DNA of 8,627 nucleotides from Gemmatimonadota bacterium (GCA_003222235.1 QHVD01000297.1:1-8627); one strand, 5' to 3'; shown: positions 1 to 7,750, counted from the stretch's first letter. Numbers and translations: made by a program. Notes: generated by a model from the sequence alone, not told the origin.

Positions 1-3000
1 TTGACCGCGGCCACCTCCTGCATCTGGATCTGCTCCCACCGCCGTCGCGCCTGGCCGAGCCGTCCGCTCAGCTCGTCGAACACGTCCCGCGACTGCTGCG
101 TCGGCTCCCGGTCCGCGCTCCCCACCACGGTCTCGAGGTCGGCCAGGTCGCCGCCGCTCAACGCGCGCCCGAGACTGTCGGCCCTCTGCTCGAGCGAGAC
201 GATCGCCCCGCGCGTCGCATCGTCGAGCGACCGCCGCTCGAGCGTCCGGAGGTCGTCGCCGAGCTGGCGCACCGCTCCGCGCAGCGCGTCCTCGTCCGCC
301 AGCGCGTTCCAGATCTCGAGGGCGAGCCGAAGCTGATCCGCGAGTGCGCCGGCCGGAACGTGCACGCGTGGGTCCATCTCGACCCGGAGCGGCTGCGTGT
401 CGCTCTCGCTCCCGACCGTGAGCCGCACGCGGTACTCCCCCGGGAGCACGAGCGGTCCCTGCGGCTCCTCGACCGTTCCCTGGCCGACGACGGCCGCGAT
501 GCTGTAGCCGTAGCGATCGACAGGCGGCCGCGGGTAGCGCAGGTCCCAGACGAAGCGGTTGAGGCCGGCATGGCGCGTCGGCGGCTCCGCTCGGGGCAGC
601 CACGCGCTCGTGAACTGCGGCGGCTCCTTTGGGGGCTCGGCGCGCTCGTCGCTTGAGAAGCGCCGCAGCAAGCGCCCGTCCCGGTCGAGGATCTCCAGCG
701 TCACCGGGCCGGCCGCGGCCGCCGCCAGATAATAATCGATTACCGCACCGGCCGGTGGGTTTGTGCCGTGGGGCTCCTCGGGCGGTAGCGGTGTATCGCG
801 GTTCTCGCTGTGCCGCAGGCGGATCGCCCGCTCGGGACGAAACAGGTGGGCGTGGGATCGCGACACCTCGTCCCCCAGCTGCTGGAGCGGCGTGACGTCA
901 TCGAGGACCCAGAGCGAGCGCCCGTGAGTCCCCGCCACCAGGTCGTTGTCGTGGACGGCCAGATCCCGCACGGACGCGGGCGGTAGGTTGAGCTGTAGCG
1001 ACTGCCAGTGCTCGCCGTCGTCGAAGGAGACGTAGACGCCGGTCTCCGTCCCGGCGTACAGCAGCCCCGCGCGGGCGGGGTCGGCGCGGACCACGTGCAC
1101 GTAGGCATGCGGAGCGATGCCGCCGTCGATCCGGACCCAGTGACGGCCGGAGTCCCGCGTCCGGTAGATATAGGGAGCGAAGTCGTCCAGCCGGTGGCGA
1201 TCCACCGCCGCGTAGGCGGTCCCCGCGTCGAGGGGGGAGGCCTCGATGAGGGTGACCTTGCTCCAGGGCGCGAGCCCCTCGGGGGTGACGTTCTGCCAGT
1301 GCCCCCCGCCGTCCGTGGTCACGTGGATCAGCCCGTCATCGGTGCCGACCCAGATGAGCCCCGCGAAGAGTGGGGAGGGCGCGATCGTGTAGATCACGCC
1401 GTAGCCGCGCGCCGCGGCGTTGGCGATCGTCACCGCTCCGGTTTCGGCCCGCGCCTCCGGGTCGGCGCCCGTCAGGTCGGGGCTGATCGCGTCCCAGTGC
1501 AGCCCACCGTCCCGGGTTCTGAACAGCACCTGCGCTCCGTGGTACAGGGTGTGACGGTCCAGGCGATCGAACACGAGTGGCGAAGTCCAGGTAAACCGGT
1601 ATTTCCGCTGCGGCATCGGCCGGCCGAAGGTGGACACGGGCCACGGCGAGATGTCCTGCGCCTGGCCGGTCGTGCGGTCGAAGCGAAACACGCCGCCGTA
1701 GGTGTCCCCACCGTAGATGATGTCCGGGTTCAGCGGATCCGGCGCGATGTAGCCGCTCTCGCCGGCCCCGATCGGCGCCCAGTCGCGGAAGGTGATCTCG
1801 CCGTAATCGCTGCGGCTCGTGATCCCGGCGGTGCCGGCGTCCTGTTGCGCCCCGTACACCCGGTATGGGAACTGGTCGTCCGTGACGACGTGGTAGAACT
1901 GCGCCGTGGGCTGGTTGTACCAGCTGCTCCACGTCGCGCCGCCGTCCAGACTGATCGTCGCACCCTGGTCGCTGCCCACGATCATGCGCGCGGGTGCGTG
2001 AGGATCGATCCAGAGCTCGTGATAGTCGTCGCCGCCCGGAGCGCCCTTGATCGCCGTAAACGTCTTGCCGCCGTCGGTGGAGCGGAGCAGCGCCACGTTC
2101 GGCACGTAGACGACGTCGGGGTCCCGGGGATCGACGGCGATGCGGCAGAAATACCAGTTCCGGCTCGTGATCCGGGGGTCGCTGCCGGCGAGCCGCCAGC
2201 TATCACCAAGGTCGTCGGAGCGGTACACTCCCGCGCCCTTGTCTGCCCCCACCAGCGCGTAGACCCGCGCGCCATGCTTGCCGCGCGCCACCGCCAGCCC
2301 GATTCGGCCCAAGGGGCCGGCAGGGAGACCGTGGCCGGTGAGCTCGGTCCACGTCGCTCCGCCATCGCTCGACCGGTACAGCCCGCTGCCGGGCCCCTCG
2401 TCGGGCGGATACTGGCTCCAAGCCGGGCGCCGCGCCTGCCAGAGTGCCGCATACACCACGTGCGGGTCGTCCGGGTCCGAGGCGAGATCGATCGCGCCGG
2501 TATCGGGATTCTTGTACAGCACCTTCGTCCACGTGCGGCCGCCATCGGTGGAGCGAAACACGCCGCGCTCAGGGTTCGGACCGTAGGCGTGGCCCAGCGC
2601 AGCCACGAGCACGACGTCGGGGTTTTTGGGATCGATGAGGATCCTCCCGATGTGCCGCGTATCTTCCAGGCCCACGAACCGCCAGCGCGCACCGCCGTCC
2701 GTGGACTTGTAGACCCCGGCGCCGAACGTGATATCGGAGCGAATCGAGGCCTCGCCCGTCCCCACGTAGACGACCTTCGGGTTGGACTGGGCGATGGCGA
2801 GCGCGCCGACGGAGGCGACCGGCTCGCGGTCGAACAACGGCTCCCAGGTGAGGCCGGCGTTGGTGGTTCTCCATACGCCCCCGTCCACGGCGCCGAAGTA
2901 GAACGTCGTGGCGTCGCCGGGGATGCCGGCCACGGCCAGGACCCGGCCGCCACGGTGGGGACCGATGAGCCGCCAGCGCAGCGCCGCGTAGCTCGTCTCC

Positions 3001-3140
3001 GGAGGGGGGACCGATTGGGCGCAGGCGAGTCGGCTCGCTCCCCCCGCCCCCAACATGAGGCTGGCCGCGAGGAAGCCGAGCCCCCCGAGCCCCGGGACGC
3101 CGGCGGGACGTCCGTTGCGTGCAGACCGCAATTCGCTCAT
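1..3140 (-). CDS. Secreted Asp-box (BNR/sortilin-like) beta-propeller protein, C-terminus cut by window edge
   Basis: The minus-strand frame is open from the ATG at 3140-3138 to the left edge, giving at least 1046 residues with no stop in view. The N-terminus has Arg residues, a hydrophobic stretch (about 18-36) and an Ala-Cys-Ala site before Gln42, so it is probably exported by signal peptidase I. C40 is a poor lipobox because Arg sits at -3. Eleven Asp-box-like motifs run from residue 92 to 712: TTNAGLTW, STDGGARW, STDGGRTW, SSDGGATW, SDDLGDSW, STDGGKTF, SLDGGATW, TRDGGLHW, TTDGGGHW, TRDSGRHW and SFDDGEHW. These indicate one or more beta-propellers of the VPS10/sortilin or WD40/YVTN/BNR type. 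The propeller closes with a typical segment around 728-747 (AVHDNDLVAGTHGRSLW). A beta-rich domain with GLNRFVWDLRYP (859-870) and a helical, charged C-terminal region follow. Family length is usually about 1050-1100 residues, so little is missing. No enzymatic activity can be assigned. A weak AGG lies 8 bases before the start. It is divergent from the methyltransferase gene. Confidence 0.93.
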   Translation of the reverse strand, partial: MSELRSARNGRPAGVPGLGGLGFLAASLMLGAGGASRLACAQSVPPPETSYAALRWRLIGPHRGGRVLAVAGIPGDATTFYFGAVDGGVWRTTNAGLTWEPLFDREPVASVGALAIAQSNPKVVYVGTGEASIRSDITFGAGVYKSTDGGARWRFVGLEDTRHIGRILIDPKNPDVVLVAALGHAYGPNPERGVFRSTDGGRTWTKVLYKNPDTGAIDLASDPDDPHVVYAALWQARRPAWSQYPPDEGPGSGLYRSSDGGATWTELTGHGLPAGPLGRIGLAVARGKHGARVYALVGADKGAGVYRSDDLGDSWRLAGSDPRITSRNWYFCRIAVDPRDPDVVYVPNVALLRSTDGGKTFTAIKGAPGGDDYHELWIDPHAPARMIVGSDQGATISLDGGATWSSWYNQPTAQFYHVVTDDQFPYRVYGAQQDAGTAGITSRSDYGEITFRDWAPIGAGESGYIAPDPLNPDIIYGGDTYGGVFRFDRTTGQAQDISPWPVSTFGRPMPQRKYRFTWTSPLVFDRLDRHTLYHGAQVLFRTRDGGLHWDAISPDLTGADPEARAETGAVTIANAAARGYGVIYTIAPSPLFAGLIWVGTDDGLIHVTTDGGGHWQNVTPEGLAPWSKVTLIEASPLDAGTAYAAVDRHRLDDFAPYIYRTRDSGRHWVRIDGGIAPHAYVHVVRADPARAGLLYAGTETGVYVSFDDGEHWQSLQLNLPPASVRDLAVHDNDLVAGTHGRSLWVLDDVTPLQQLGDEVSRSHAHLFRPERAIRLRHSENRDTPLPPEEPHGTNPPAGAVIDYYLAAAAAGPVTLEILDRDGRLLRRFSSDERAEPPKEPPQFTSAWLPRAEPPTRHAGLNRFVWDLRYPRPPVDRYGYSIAAVVGQGTVEEPQGPLVLPGEYRVRLTVGSESDTQPLRVEMDPRVHVPAGALADQLRLALEIWNALADEDALRGAVRQLGDDLRTLERRSLDDATRGAIVSLEQRADSLGRALSGGDLADLETVVGSADREPTQQSRDVFDELSGRLGQARRRWEQIQMQEVAAV

Positions 3141-3154
3141 GACGCGAACCTAAG
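3141..3154. promoter_or_regulatory. 14-bp gap between divergent start codons
   Basis: Only 14 bases separate the ATG of the minus-strand propeller gene from the ATG of the plus-strand methyltransferase gene. That is too short for two conventional promoters, so each gene's promoter must lie inside the 5' coding region of the other, or one start is annotated too far upstream. The plus-strand frame has a TGA at 3140-3142, so 3155 is its earliest possible start. The next ATG is at 3206. No clear -10/-35 pair or strong Shine-Dalgarno sequence is visible here; the propeller gene has only a weak AGG. Confidence 0.4.
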
Positions 3155-3781
3155 ATGTCGCGGCCTCGCCTTGACGGCTACGGCTTGGCCGCCAGCTTCG
3201 TCGCCATGGCACTCTCCATTTGGGGTTGGATCGCCTTCGCCTACCATCTCGCGGGCCGGCTCGCGTACGTGCTCTATATCGGCTTCACGCTCAAGCGCGA
3301 AGACCGGACGAGCCACCTCACGCGCAGCTACGGCCCTAGCGAGGGGTTCCGCAGATTTCGTCGAGCGGCGGCGGCCGTCATGAACAACGACGCGCTGAGC
3401 TTCATCGCGCTGTGCGTCGTGACTCGACGCACGCTGAGCGTCGGTCTTCCCGCCGGCTGGGTTGTGGGGGCGGGCGCAGCGCTCGTCGCGGTCGGCGTCG
3501 CCATGAAGCTGTGGGCGGCGGTCACGCTCGGGGGCGGCGCGTACTACTGGCGCAACTTTTTCGACCCGGCCGCGCGGGGCGTCGCGAAGGCCGGGGGCCC
3601 GTACCGGTTTCTCAGGAATCCCATGTACACGGTGGGCTATCTCCCCGCTTACGGCCTCGCGCTCGTGACAGGGTCGCTGCCTGGTCTGGTCGCAGCGCTC
3701 ATCGACCAGGCCGCCATTCTCACCTTTTACCGGAGGGTCGAAAAGCCGCACTTCGACAGGTACATTCAACGGGCTGGATGA
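3155..3781 (+). CDS. Integral-membrane methyltransferase, PEMT/ICMT (isoprenylcysteine / phospholipid methyltransferase) superfamily
   Basis: The product is 208 residues with several hydrophobic segments: about 11-46, the region around 92-125, and about 157-190. The C-terminal half carries the superfamily's SAM-binding signature GPYRFLRNPMY (148-158), followed by a hydrophobic GLALVTGS segment and the conserved Glu in VEKPHF (E196). PEMT/ICMT proteins transfer a methyl group from S-adenosylmethionine to a membrane-embedded substrate such as a phospholipid headgroup or a prenyl-cysteine. The substrate here cannot be told from sequence. RNP instead of RHP is common in bacterial members. The start at 3155 is the first possible after an in-frame stop and has no obvious Shine-Dalgarno. 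ATG 3206 would remove 17 residues at the edge of the first hydrophobic segment. The protein ends about 12 residues after E196, slightly short for the family. The hydrolase gene follows after 24 bases, so the two are probably co-transcribed. Confidence 0.85.
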   Translation: MSRPRLDGYGLAASFVAMALSIWGWIAFAYHLAGRLAYVLYIGFTLKREDRTSHLTRSYGPSEGFRRFRRAAAAVMNNDALSFIALCVVTRRTLSVGLPAGWVVGAGAALVAVGVAMKLWAAVTLGGGAYYWRNFFDPAARGVAKAGGPYRFLRNPMYTVGYLPAYGLALVTGSLPGLVAALIDQAAILTFYRRVEKPHFDRYIQRAG

Positions 3782-3792
3782 GCTCTTGAGCC

Positions 3793-3798
3793 GGGAGG
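3793..3798 (+). promoter_or_regulatory. Shine-Dalgarno GGGAGG for the alpha/beta hydrolase
   Basis: GGGAGG lies 7 bases before ATG 3806 and only 4 bases before the in-frame TTG at 3803. The spacing favours ATG 3806 as the start. It is the best ribosome binding site in the window. Confidence 0.7.
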
Positions 3799-3805
3799 CT
3801 TCTTG

Positions 3806-4693
3806 ATGTGGCTGCTTGCGGCGCTGCTCCTCGCGGACAGCTCCTCCGTTGAACATAACTTCAAGGTCCCGCTCACTCGCACGGAGTCGCTGGCGGTAGC
3901 GACCGCCGGCGCGGGCGAGCCGGTCGTGCTGATCCCGGGGCTGTTCGGGTCCGAGTTCGGGTTCCGCAAGCTGGTCCCGCTCCTCAACGCGGCGGGGTAC
4001 CGCACGATCGTGATCGAGCCCCTCGGCGTGGGTTCCTCGGGGCGCCCCGCCCACGCCAACTATTCCCTGACCGCGCAGGCGGACCGGATCGCCGCGGTGC
4101 TCGACTCGCTGGGGGTGCGCCGGGCGCTCGTGGTCGCGCACTCGATCGGCGGGTCGGAGGCGTTCCGCCTGGCGTATCGCCGGCCCGATCTCGTCCGGGG
4201 ACTCGTTTCCCTCGAGGGCGGGCCCACCGAGGCGGCCGTCACCCCCGCGTTCAAGCGAGCGCTGAGGTTCGCGCCGTGGATCAAGCTGTTCGGCGGCGCC
4301 GGGCTGATCCGCAGGAAGATCAAGAGCCTCCTGCTTGCGTCCTCGGGCGATTCAACCTGGGTCACGGACGACGTCGTGTACGGGTACACGGCCGCGGCGG
4401 CGCGCGATCTGGACGCCACGCTGAAGGCGTACGTGGCGATGGCGAACGCGCGGGAGCCCGAGAAGCTGTGGCCGCACCTCTCCGAGATCCGCTGTCCCGT
4501 ACGACTCATGGTGGGTGGGGTGGCTCACGACGGGGACGTGGCGGCGACCGAGGTGAAGCTGTTGCAGCGGACGCTGCGCTCGTTCACGCTCGACTCCGTG
4601 CCTGGCGCGGGCCACTTTCTCCAGGAAGAGCAGCCGCTGGTGGTGGTCGCCGCGGTAGCCCAGGTGCGGGCCGCGCTCGATCCGAGACCGTGA
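3806..4693 (+). CDS. Alpha/beta hydrolase fold protein, possibly exported
   Basis: The product is 295 residues and spans a complete alpha/beta hydrolase fold. The oxyanion-hole loop is IPGLFGSE (43-50). A nucleophile elbow AHSIGG follows, with Ser113 in an A-x-S-x-G variant of GxSxG. The catalytic His is in GAGHF (His270). The acid is probably Asp242 or Asp244, after the strand RLMVGG. A cap-like insertion lies between about residues 145 and 220. The family includes esterases, lipases, haloperoxidases and epoxide hydrolases. The substrate is not predictable here. The first nine residues are hydrophobic (MWLLAALLL) and followed by ADSSS, which could be a short signal peptide, but it lacks the usual basic n-region, so export is uncertain. 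An in-frame TTG directly upstream at 3803 is a less likely start. The gene follows the methyltransferase gene closely, so joint action on a lipid is possible but unproven. Confidence 0.9.
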   Translation: MWLLAALLLADSSSVEHNFKVPLTRTESLAVATAGAGEPVVLIPGLFGSEFGFRKLVPLLNAAGYRTIVIEPLGVGSSGRPAHANYSLTAQADRIAAVLDSLGVRRALVVAHSIGGSEAFRLAYRRPDLVRGLVSLEGGPTEAAVTPAFKRALRFAPWIKLFGGAGLIRRKIKSLLLASSGDSTWVTDDVVYGYTAAAARDLDATLKAYVAMANAREPEKLWPHLSEIRCPVRLMVGGVAHDGDVAATEVKLLQRTLRSFTLDSVPGAGHFLQEEQPLVVVAAVAQVRAALDPRP

Positions 4694-4783
4694 CGTCGGC
4701 CGCGGCCGGCGGGTCACCCACTCGGAAAACTGGCTTGCCCTAGCGGCGCAGCACCAACTTCACCTTTCGCGTGCGGGAGTTCG
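4694..4783 (+). other. 90-bp intergenic region, no clear terminator
   Basis: This gap separates the hydrolase from the glycosyltransferase. It holds a perfect 12-bp GC palindrome at 4697-4708 (CGGCCGCGGCCG) but no T-tract after it, so a rho-independent terminator is not supported. A TTGCCC at 4735-4740 could be a weak -35, but no good -10 lies about 17 bases downstream. Whether transcription reads through or restarts here cannot be decided from sequence. Confidence 0.35.
4775..4779 (+). promoter_or_regulatory. Probable Shine-Dalgarno GGGAG for the glycosyltransferase
   Basis: GGGAG lies 4 bases before ATG 4784, a short but usable spacing. It supports this ATG, which also gives the canonical GT4 N-terminus MRIALVAEDYYPQLGGV. 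Confidence 0.5.
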
Positions 4784-5947
4784 ATGCGGATCGCGCTCGT
4801 GGCCGAGGACTACTATCCCCAGCTCGGGGGCGTTCCCGAGCACGTCCACAACCTCGCCCTGCAGCTGAACCGCTGGGGGCACACGGCCACCGTCGTGACC
4901 TCCCACATGGGCGATTACCCCGACGCCGACTTCGTGCGCCGCGTGGGGACGAGCCGGGTGATTTACTCGAACGGCGGCGTGTCGCGGCTCACCACCGGGT
5001 GGCGGCTGCGGCGGCGGCTCGAGGACGTCTTCCGGACGGGGCGCTGCGACATCGTGCACGTGCACGGCGGGCTCGCCCCGACGTTCGGCCTCGCGGCACC
5101 GTTCGCCGCGTGGCGGCTCGGCATCCCGGTCGTCGCCACGTTCCACTCGTGGTTCCGGCGCTCGGCCGGCTGCCGGGTCTTCCGGCGGCCGCTCCAGAAG
5201 ATCCTCGACCGGCACGCGGCGACGATCGCCGTGAGCCAGCCGGTCGTGGACGCGATGTCGCGATATTTCGAGCTCGATTGGGAGATCATTCCCAACGGCG
5301 TAGACACGAGCTTCTTCCACCCCAACGGCCGGCGCCCCATGGACGCCCTCACCGATCACCCCCGGCTTCTCTTCCTCGGCCGCATGGAGCCGCGTAACGG
5401 GCTCGGCACGCTGTTCGCGGCGATGCCGCGCGTCCTCGCGCGCTACCCGCGGGCGGTGCTCACCGTGGCGGGCGAGGGGCCATGGCGTCGCTACTACGAG
5501 CGGCGCGCGCGCTTCCTGGGCGCCAGCGTGCGGTTCGTCGGAGAGGTCTTCGGCGACCGCCCGGACTACTACGGCTCGGCCGACCTGTACCTCTGCCCCA
5601 CCCGGATCGCGTCGTTCGGCGTGACCTTGCTCGAGGCCATGGCCTGCGGCACGCCGATGGTCGTCGCCGACAACGTGGGCTTCCGCTATGTCGTGGACGG
5701 AGGCGCGGAAGCCGTGATCCTCCCGAAGGATGACCCGGCGGCGTGGGCCGAAACGGCGATCGCGCTGCTGGCGGATCCGGAGCGACGCCGGGCGATGAGC
5801 GAGGCGGGGCTCGCCAAGGCGGCGCGGTTCGCCTGGCCGCGGATCGCGCGACAGGAGCTGGCCGTCTACGAGCGAGTGCTGGGGCGGAGCGCCGGCGTCC
5901 GTCGCGACAGTCCCTGGCCGTTGACGGTGTCTCGCGCCGCGTGGTAG
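4784..5947 (+). CDS. GT4-family (GT-B fold) glycosyltransferase, PimA-like, with altered active-site residues
   Basis: The product is 387 residues, normal for GT4. The N-terminal Rossmann half begins MRIALVAEDYYPQLGGVPEH, with the GGV acceptor-side loop, and contains DIVHVHGG (89-96). The linker PNGVD (170-174) leads into the C-terminal donor-binding half, with FLGRMEPRNG (197-206), AGEGPW, YYGSADLYLCPT and SFGVTLLEAMACGTP. GT4 enzymes transfer sugars from nucleotide donors with retention of configuration; PimA-like members act at the cytoplasmic face of the membrane on lipid acceptors. Two residues differ from the classical set: Asn205 sits where PimA-type enzymes have the phosphate-binding Lys (Arg200 is kept), and Ala276 replaces the first Glu of E-x7-E (Glu284 is the second). 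This may mark a subfamily rather than an inactive protein. The last 20 or so residues extend past the conserved domain. The donor and acceptor are unknown. The ATPase gene starts 9 bases after the stop, in the same frame. Confidence 0.92.
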   Translation: MRIALVAEDYYPQLGGVPEHVHNLALQLNRWGHTATVVTSHMGDYPDADFVRRVGTSRVIYSNGGVSRLTTGWRLRRRLEDVFRTGRCDIVHVHGGLAPTFGLAAPFAAWRLGIPVVATFHSWFRRSAGCRVFRRPLQKILDRHAATIAVSQPVVDAMSRYFELDWEIIPNGVDTSFFHPNGRRPMDALTDHPRLLFLGRMEPRNGLGTLFAAMPRVLARYPRAVLTVAGEGPWRRYYERRARFLGASVRFVGEVFGDRPDYYGSADLYLCPTRIASFGVTLLEAMACGTPMVVADNVGFRYVVDGGAEAVILPKDDPAAWAETAIALLADPERRRAMSEAGLAKAARFAWPRIARQELAVYERVLGRSAGVRRDSPWPLTVSRAAW

Positions 5948-5956
5948 TCTCCGGCC

Positions 5957-7711
5957 GTGAGCGTCTCCCCTGACGCCACCCCGGGCGGCGAACCGGGGGG
6001 GCCACTGCTGCCCGCGTGGGCGAAGACGCTGCAGCGCCGCGTTCGCCAGCGGGGCATCGACTTCTTCATCCTGCACGGGCCGGGGGTACGGGACCTCCAT
6101 CCCCTCGGCTTCCGACGCTTCGGCACGATCGGGGACTTCCTGGCCGAGGTGATCTTCGGCGATCGGTCGGCGATCGTGACCTATGACCGCGGCGCCGGCA
6201 TCGGATTCACCGACCGCGACGTCGAGAACGAGTTCAAGACGGTCCTCAAAGCCTACGACAAGGTCGGCGGGACGAACCTCGCGCAGGTCCAGCCGCGCGA
6301 TCCCGACCGCGCCCTCCAGCTGATCGAGACGTACCTGCGCTACCAGCTCGGCGAGAACCACCGCTTCGCGGCGGCAGTGATCATTGATTACGGCGAAACC
6401 GTGGCACCGGCGGGTGAGCCGGGCCAGCTCCCCGCCGAGGACCGCAGCTCGATCGTCACGCTGCGCCGCTGGGCGAGCGACCCGCTGTTCCTGCACCGCA
6501 GCGTGACGTTCTGCCTGCTGTCGGAGACGTCAGCGGCGCTCTCCGCCCCGCTCGTGGGCGACGCCCGTACCTTCGAGATCGCCGTTTCCATACCGGACGA
6601 GCCGGAGCGCTATGCGTATATCGCGGCGCGCGGCAGCCGGCCGGAGACGTTCGCGAAGGTGGACGCGCGTCGGGTCGCGATCCTCACCGCGGGCCTCACG
6701 CGCCTGCACCTCGAGAGCCTGCTCGCCGAGGCGGAGACAGCGGGCGCGGCGCTCGACCAGGAGGCGCTGACGCGTGAGAAGAAGCGCCTGATCGAGGAGG
6801 CGAGCGGCAGCCTGCTTACGTTCATGACGAGCGATGTCGACCTCGACGCGGTGGCGGGGCATGAGGGCGCGAAGGCGCTGTTCCGAGAAACCGCCCGCGC
6901 GCTCGCCCAGGGCCGGCTCGACGTCGCACCGATGGGCTATCTCGTGTGCGGCCCCGTGGGCACGGGGAAGAGCTTCATCGTCCGCTGCTTCGCGAAGGAG
7001 ATCGGCATTCCGGTCGTCGAGCTCCTGAACTTCCGCTCCAAGTGGCAGGGGCAGACCGAGGCCAACCTGGAGCGGGTCCTGGGCCTGCTCGACGCGATCG
7101 GGCCGGTAGCAGTCGTGGTGGACGAGGCGGATGCCGCCCTCGGCACCCGCGAAACCCACGGCGCCGACTCGGGCGTCTCCGAGCGGGTGTTCGCCTCGCT
7201 CGCGGCGTTCATGGGAGACACGAGGCGGCGGGGAAAGGTGCTCTGGTTCTTGATGACCAGCCGGCCTGACCTCGTCCCGGTGGATCTGAAGCGCCAGGGG
7301 CGGGCGGAGGAGCACATCGCGCTGTTCCCGCCGGCGACCGTCGAAGAGCGGGCGCTGGTGTTCGATGCCCTGCGCCGCCGTTTGCGCGTCGCCCTCCAGC
7401 CGGGTCTCGAGCCGGCCGGGCTGCTCGCCGAGTCTCCGGACGCGTTGTCCGCCGCCGACCTCGAGGCGATTCTCGTGCGGGCGAGCCGGCGGATGGCGGC
7501 CGCGGGGGAGTCGGCGCTCTCCGCGACGCTGTTGCGCGAGCTGATCCGGGACTGCCAGCCCCCCTCGTATCCGCTCGAGCTCGAGTACCAGCGCCTCATC
7601 GCCGCCTTCGAGTGCACCAGCCGCCGGCTCTTGCCGCCCGACCTCGCTGCGCTCGCGCCTGCGGCGATCGGTGCGCGCCTCGCAGAGCTGCGCGGGGCGC
7701 TCGGCCGCTGA
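5957..7711 (+). CDS. AAA family ATPase with degenerate N-terminal AAA-like half, Ycf46-like architecture
   Basis: The product is 584 residues from a GTG start, with no Shine-Dalgarno visible; translational coupling to the glycosyltransferase, 9 bases upstream, is likely. The C-terminal half is an intact AAA module. Walker A is GPVGTGKS (332-339, Lys338). Walker B is VVVDEAD (Asp389, Glu390). The sensor-1 position is MTSRPD, with Ser435 where Asn is usual. The arginine-finger segment is RQGR (446-449), followed by a helical lid. The N-terminal half looks like a worn AAA fold. It has a strand-loop YDRGAGIGFT (76-85) without the Walker A Lys, a Walker-B-like AVIIDYGE (Asp144, Tyr145 in place of Glu), a sensor-like strand VTFCLLSET (183-191), the AAA closing pattern IPDEPER (212-218), and a lid-like LTAGLTRLHLESLL. 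Ycf46-type ATPases share this degenerate-plus-active arrangement and a GVSxRV segment after Walker B. The substrate is unknown; family members remodel proteins. No membrane segment is seen, so it is probably cytoplasmic. Confidence 0.88.
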   Translation: MSVSPDATPGGEPGGPLLPAWAKTLQRRVRQRGIDFFILHGPGVRDLHPLGFRRFGTIGDFLAEVIFGDRSAIVTYDRGAGIGFTDRDVENEFKTVLKAYDKVGGTNLAQVQPRDPDRALQLIETYLRYQLGENHRFAAAVIIDYGETVAPAGEPGQLPAEDRSSIVTLRRWASDPLFLHRSVTFCLLSETSAALSAPLVGDARTFEIAVSIPDEPERYAYIAARGSRPETFAKVDARRVAILTAGLTRLHLESLLAEAETAGAALDQEALTREKKRLIEEASGSLLTFMTSDVDLDAVAGHEGAKALFRETARALAQGRLDVAPMGYLVCGPVGTGKSFIVRCFAKEIGIPVVELLNFRSKWQGQTEANLERVLGLLDAIGPVAVVVDEADAALGTRETHGADSGVSERVFASLAAFMGDTRRRGKVLWFLMTSRPDLVPVDLKRQGRAEEHIALFPPATVEERALVFDALRRRLRVALQPGLEPAGLLAESPDALSAADLEAILVRASRRMAAAGESALSATLLRELIRDCQPPSYPLELEYQRLIAAFECTSRRLLPPDLAALAPAAIGARLAELRGALGR

Positions 7712-7750
7712 GCCCGCGCGCTCGCGCGATGACCGCGGATCCTGCCCCAG

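Noticed and set aside
1008..3383. 791-codon open frame on the plus strand
   Set aside because: It lies antisense to the propeller gene in the same triplet register, so it is open only because that gene rarely uses TTA, CTA or TCA codons. Its product is rich in Arg, Val, Asp and Pro and has no recognisable domain.
3614..3622. RNP instead of RHP in the methyltransferase signature as a disabling change
   Set aside because: Asn at this position is common in bacterial PEMT/ICMT-type proteins, so it is not evidence of inactivity.
3137..4141. 334-codon minus-strand open frame
   Set aside because: It covers the methyltransferase gene and the 5' part of the hydrolase gene, which have conserved motifs on the plus strand. 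The antisense product is Arg/Glu-rich with no domain.
4697..4708. 12-bp palindrome as a terminator stem
   Set aside because: There is no loop and no T-tract after it; short GC palindromes are expected by chance at this base composition.
4735..4762. Sigma-70 promoter upstream of the glycosyltransferase
   Set aside because: TTGCCC is an acceptable -35, but the bases about 17 downstream match the -10 consensus poorly.
4760..6496. 578-codon open frame on the minus strand
   Set aside because: It is antisense, codon for codon, to the glycosyltransferase and the first part of the ATPase, both of which have clear family motifs. Its composition is typical of a GC-rich shadow.
7612..7728. N-terminal extension of the permease from an upstream ATG
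   Set aside because: It would overlap the ATPase by 100 bases and adds an Arg/Pro/Cys-rich stretch unlike APC N-termini.
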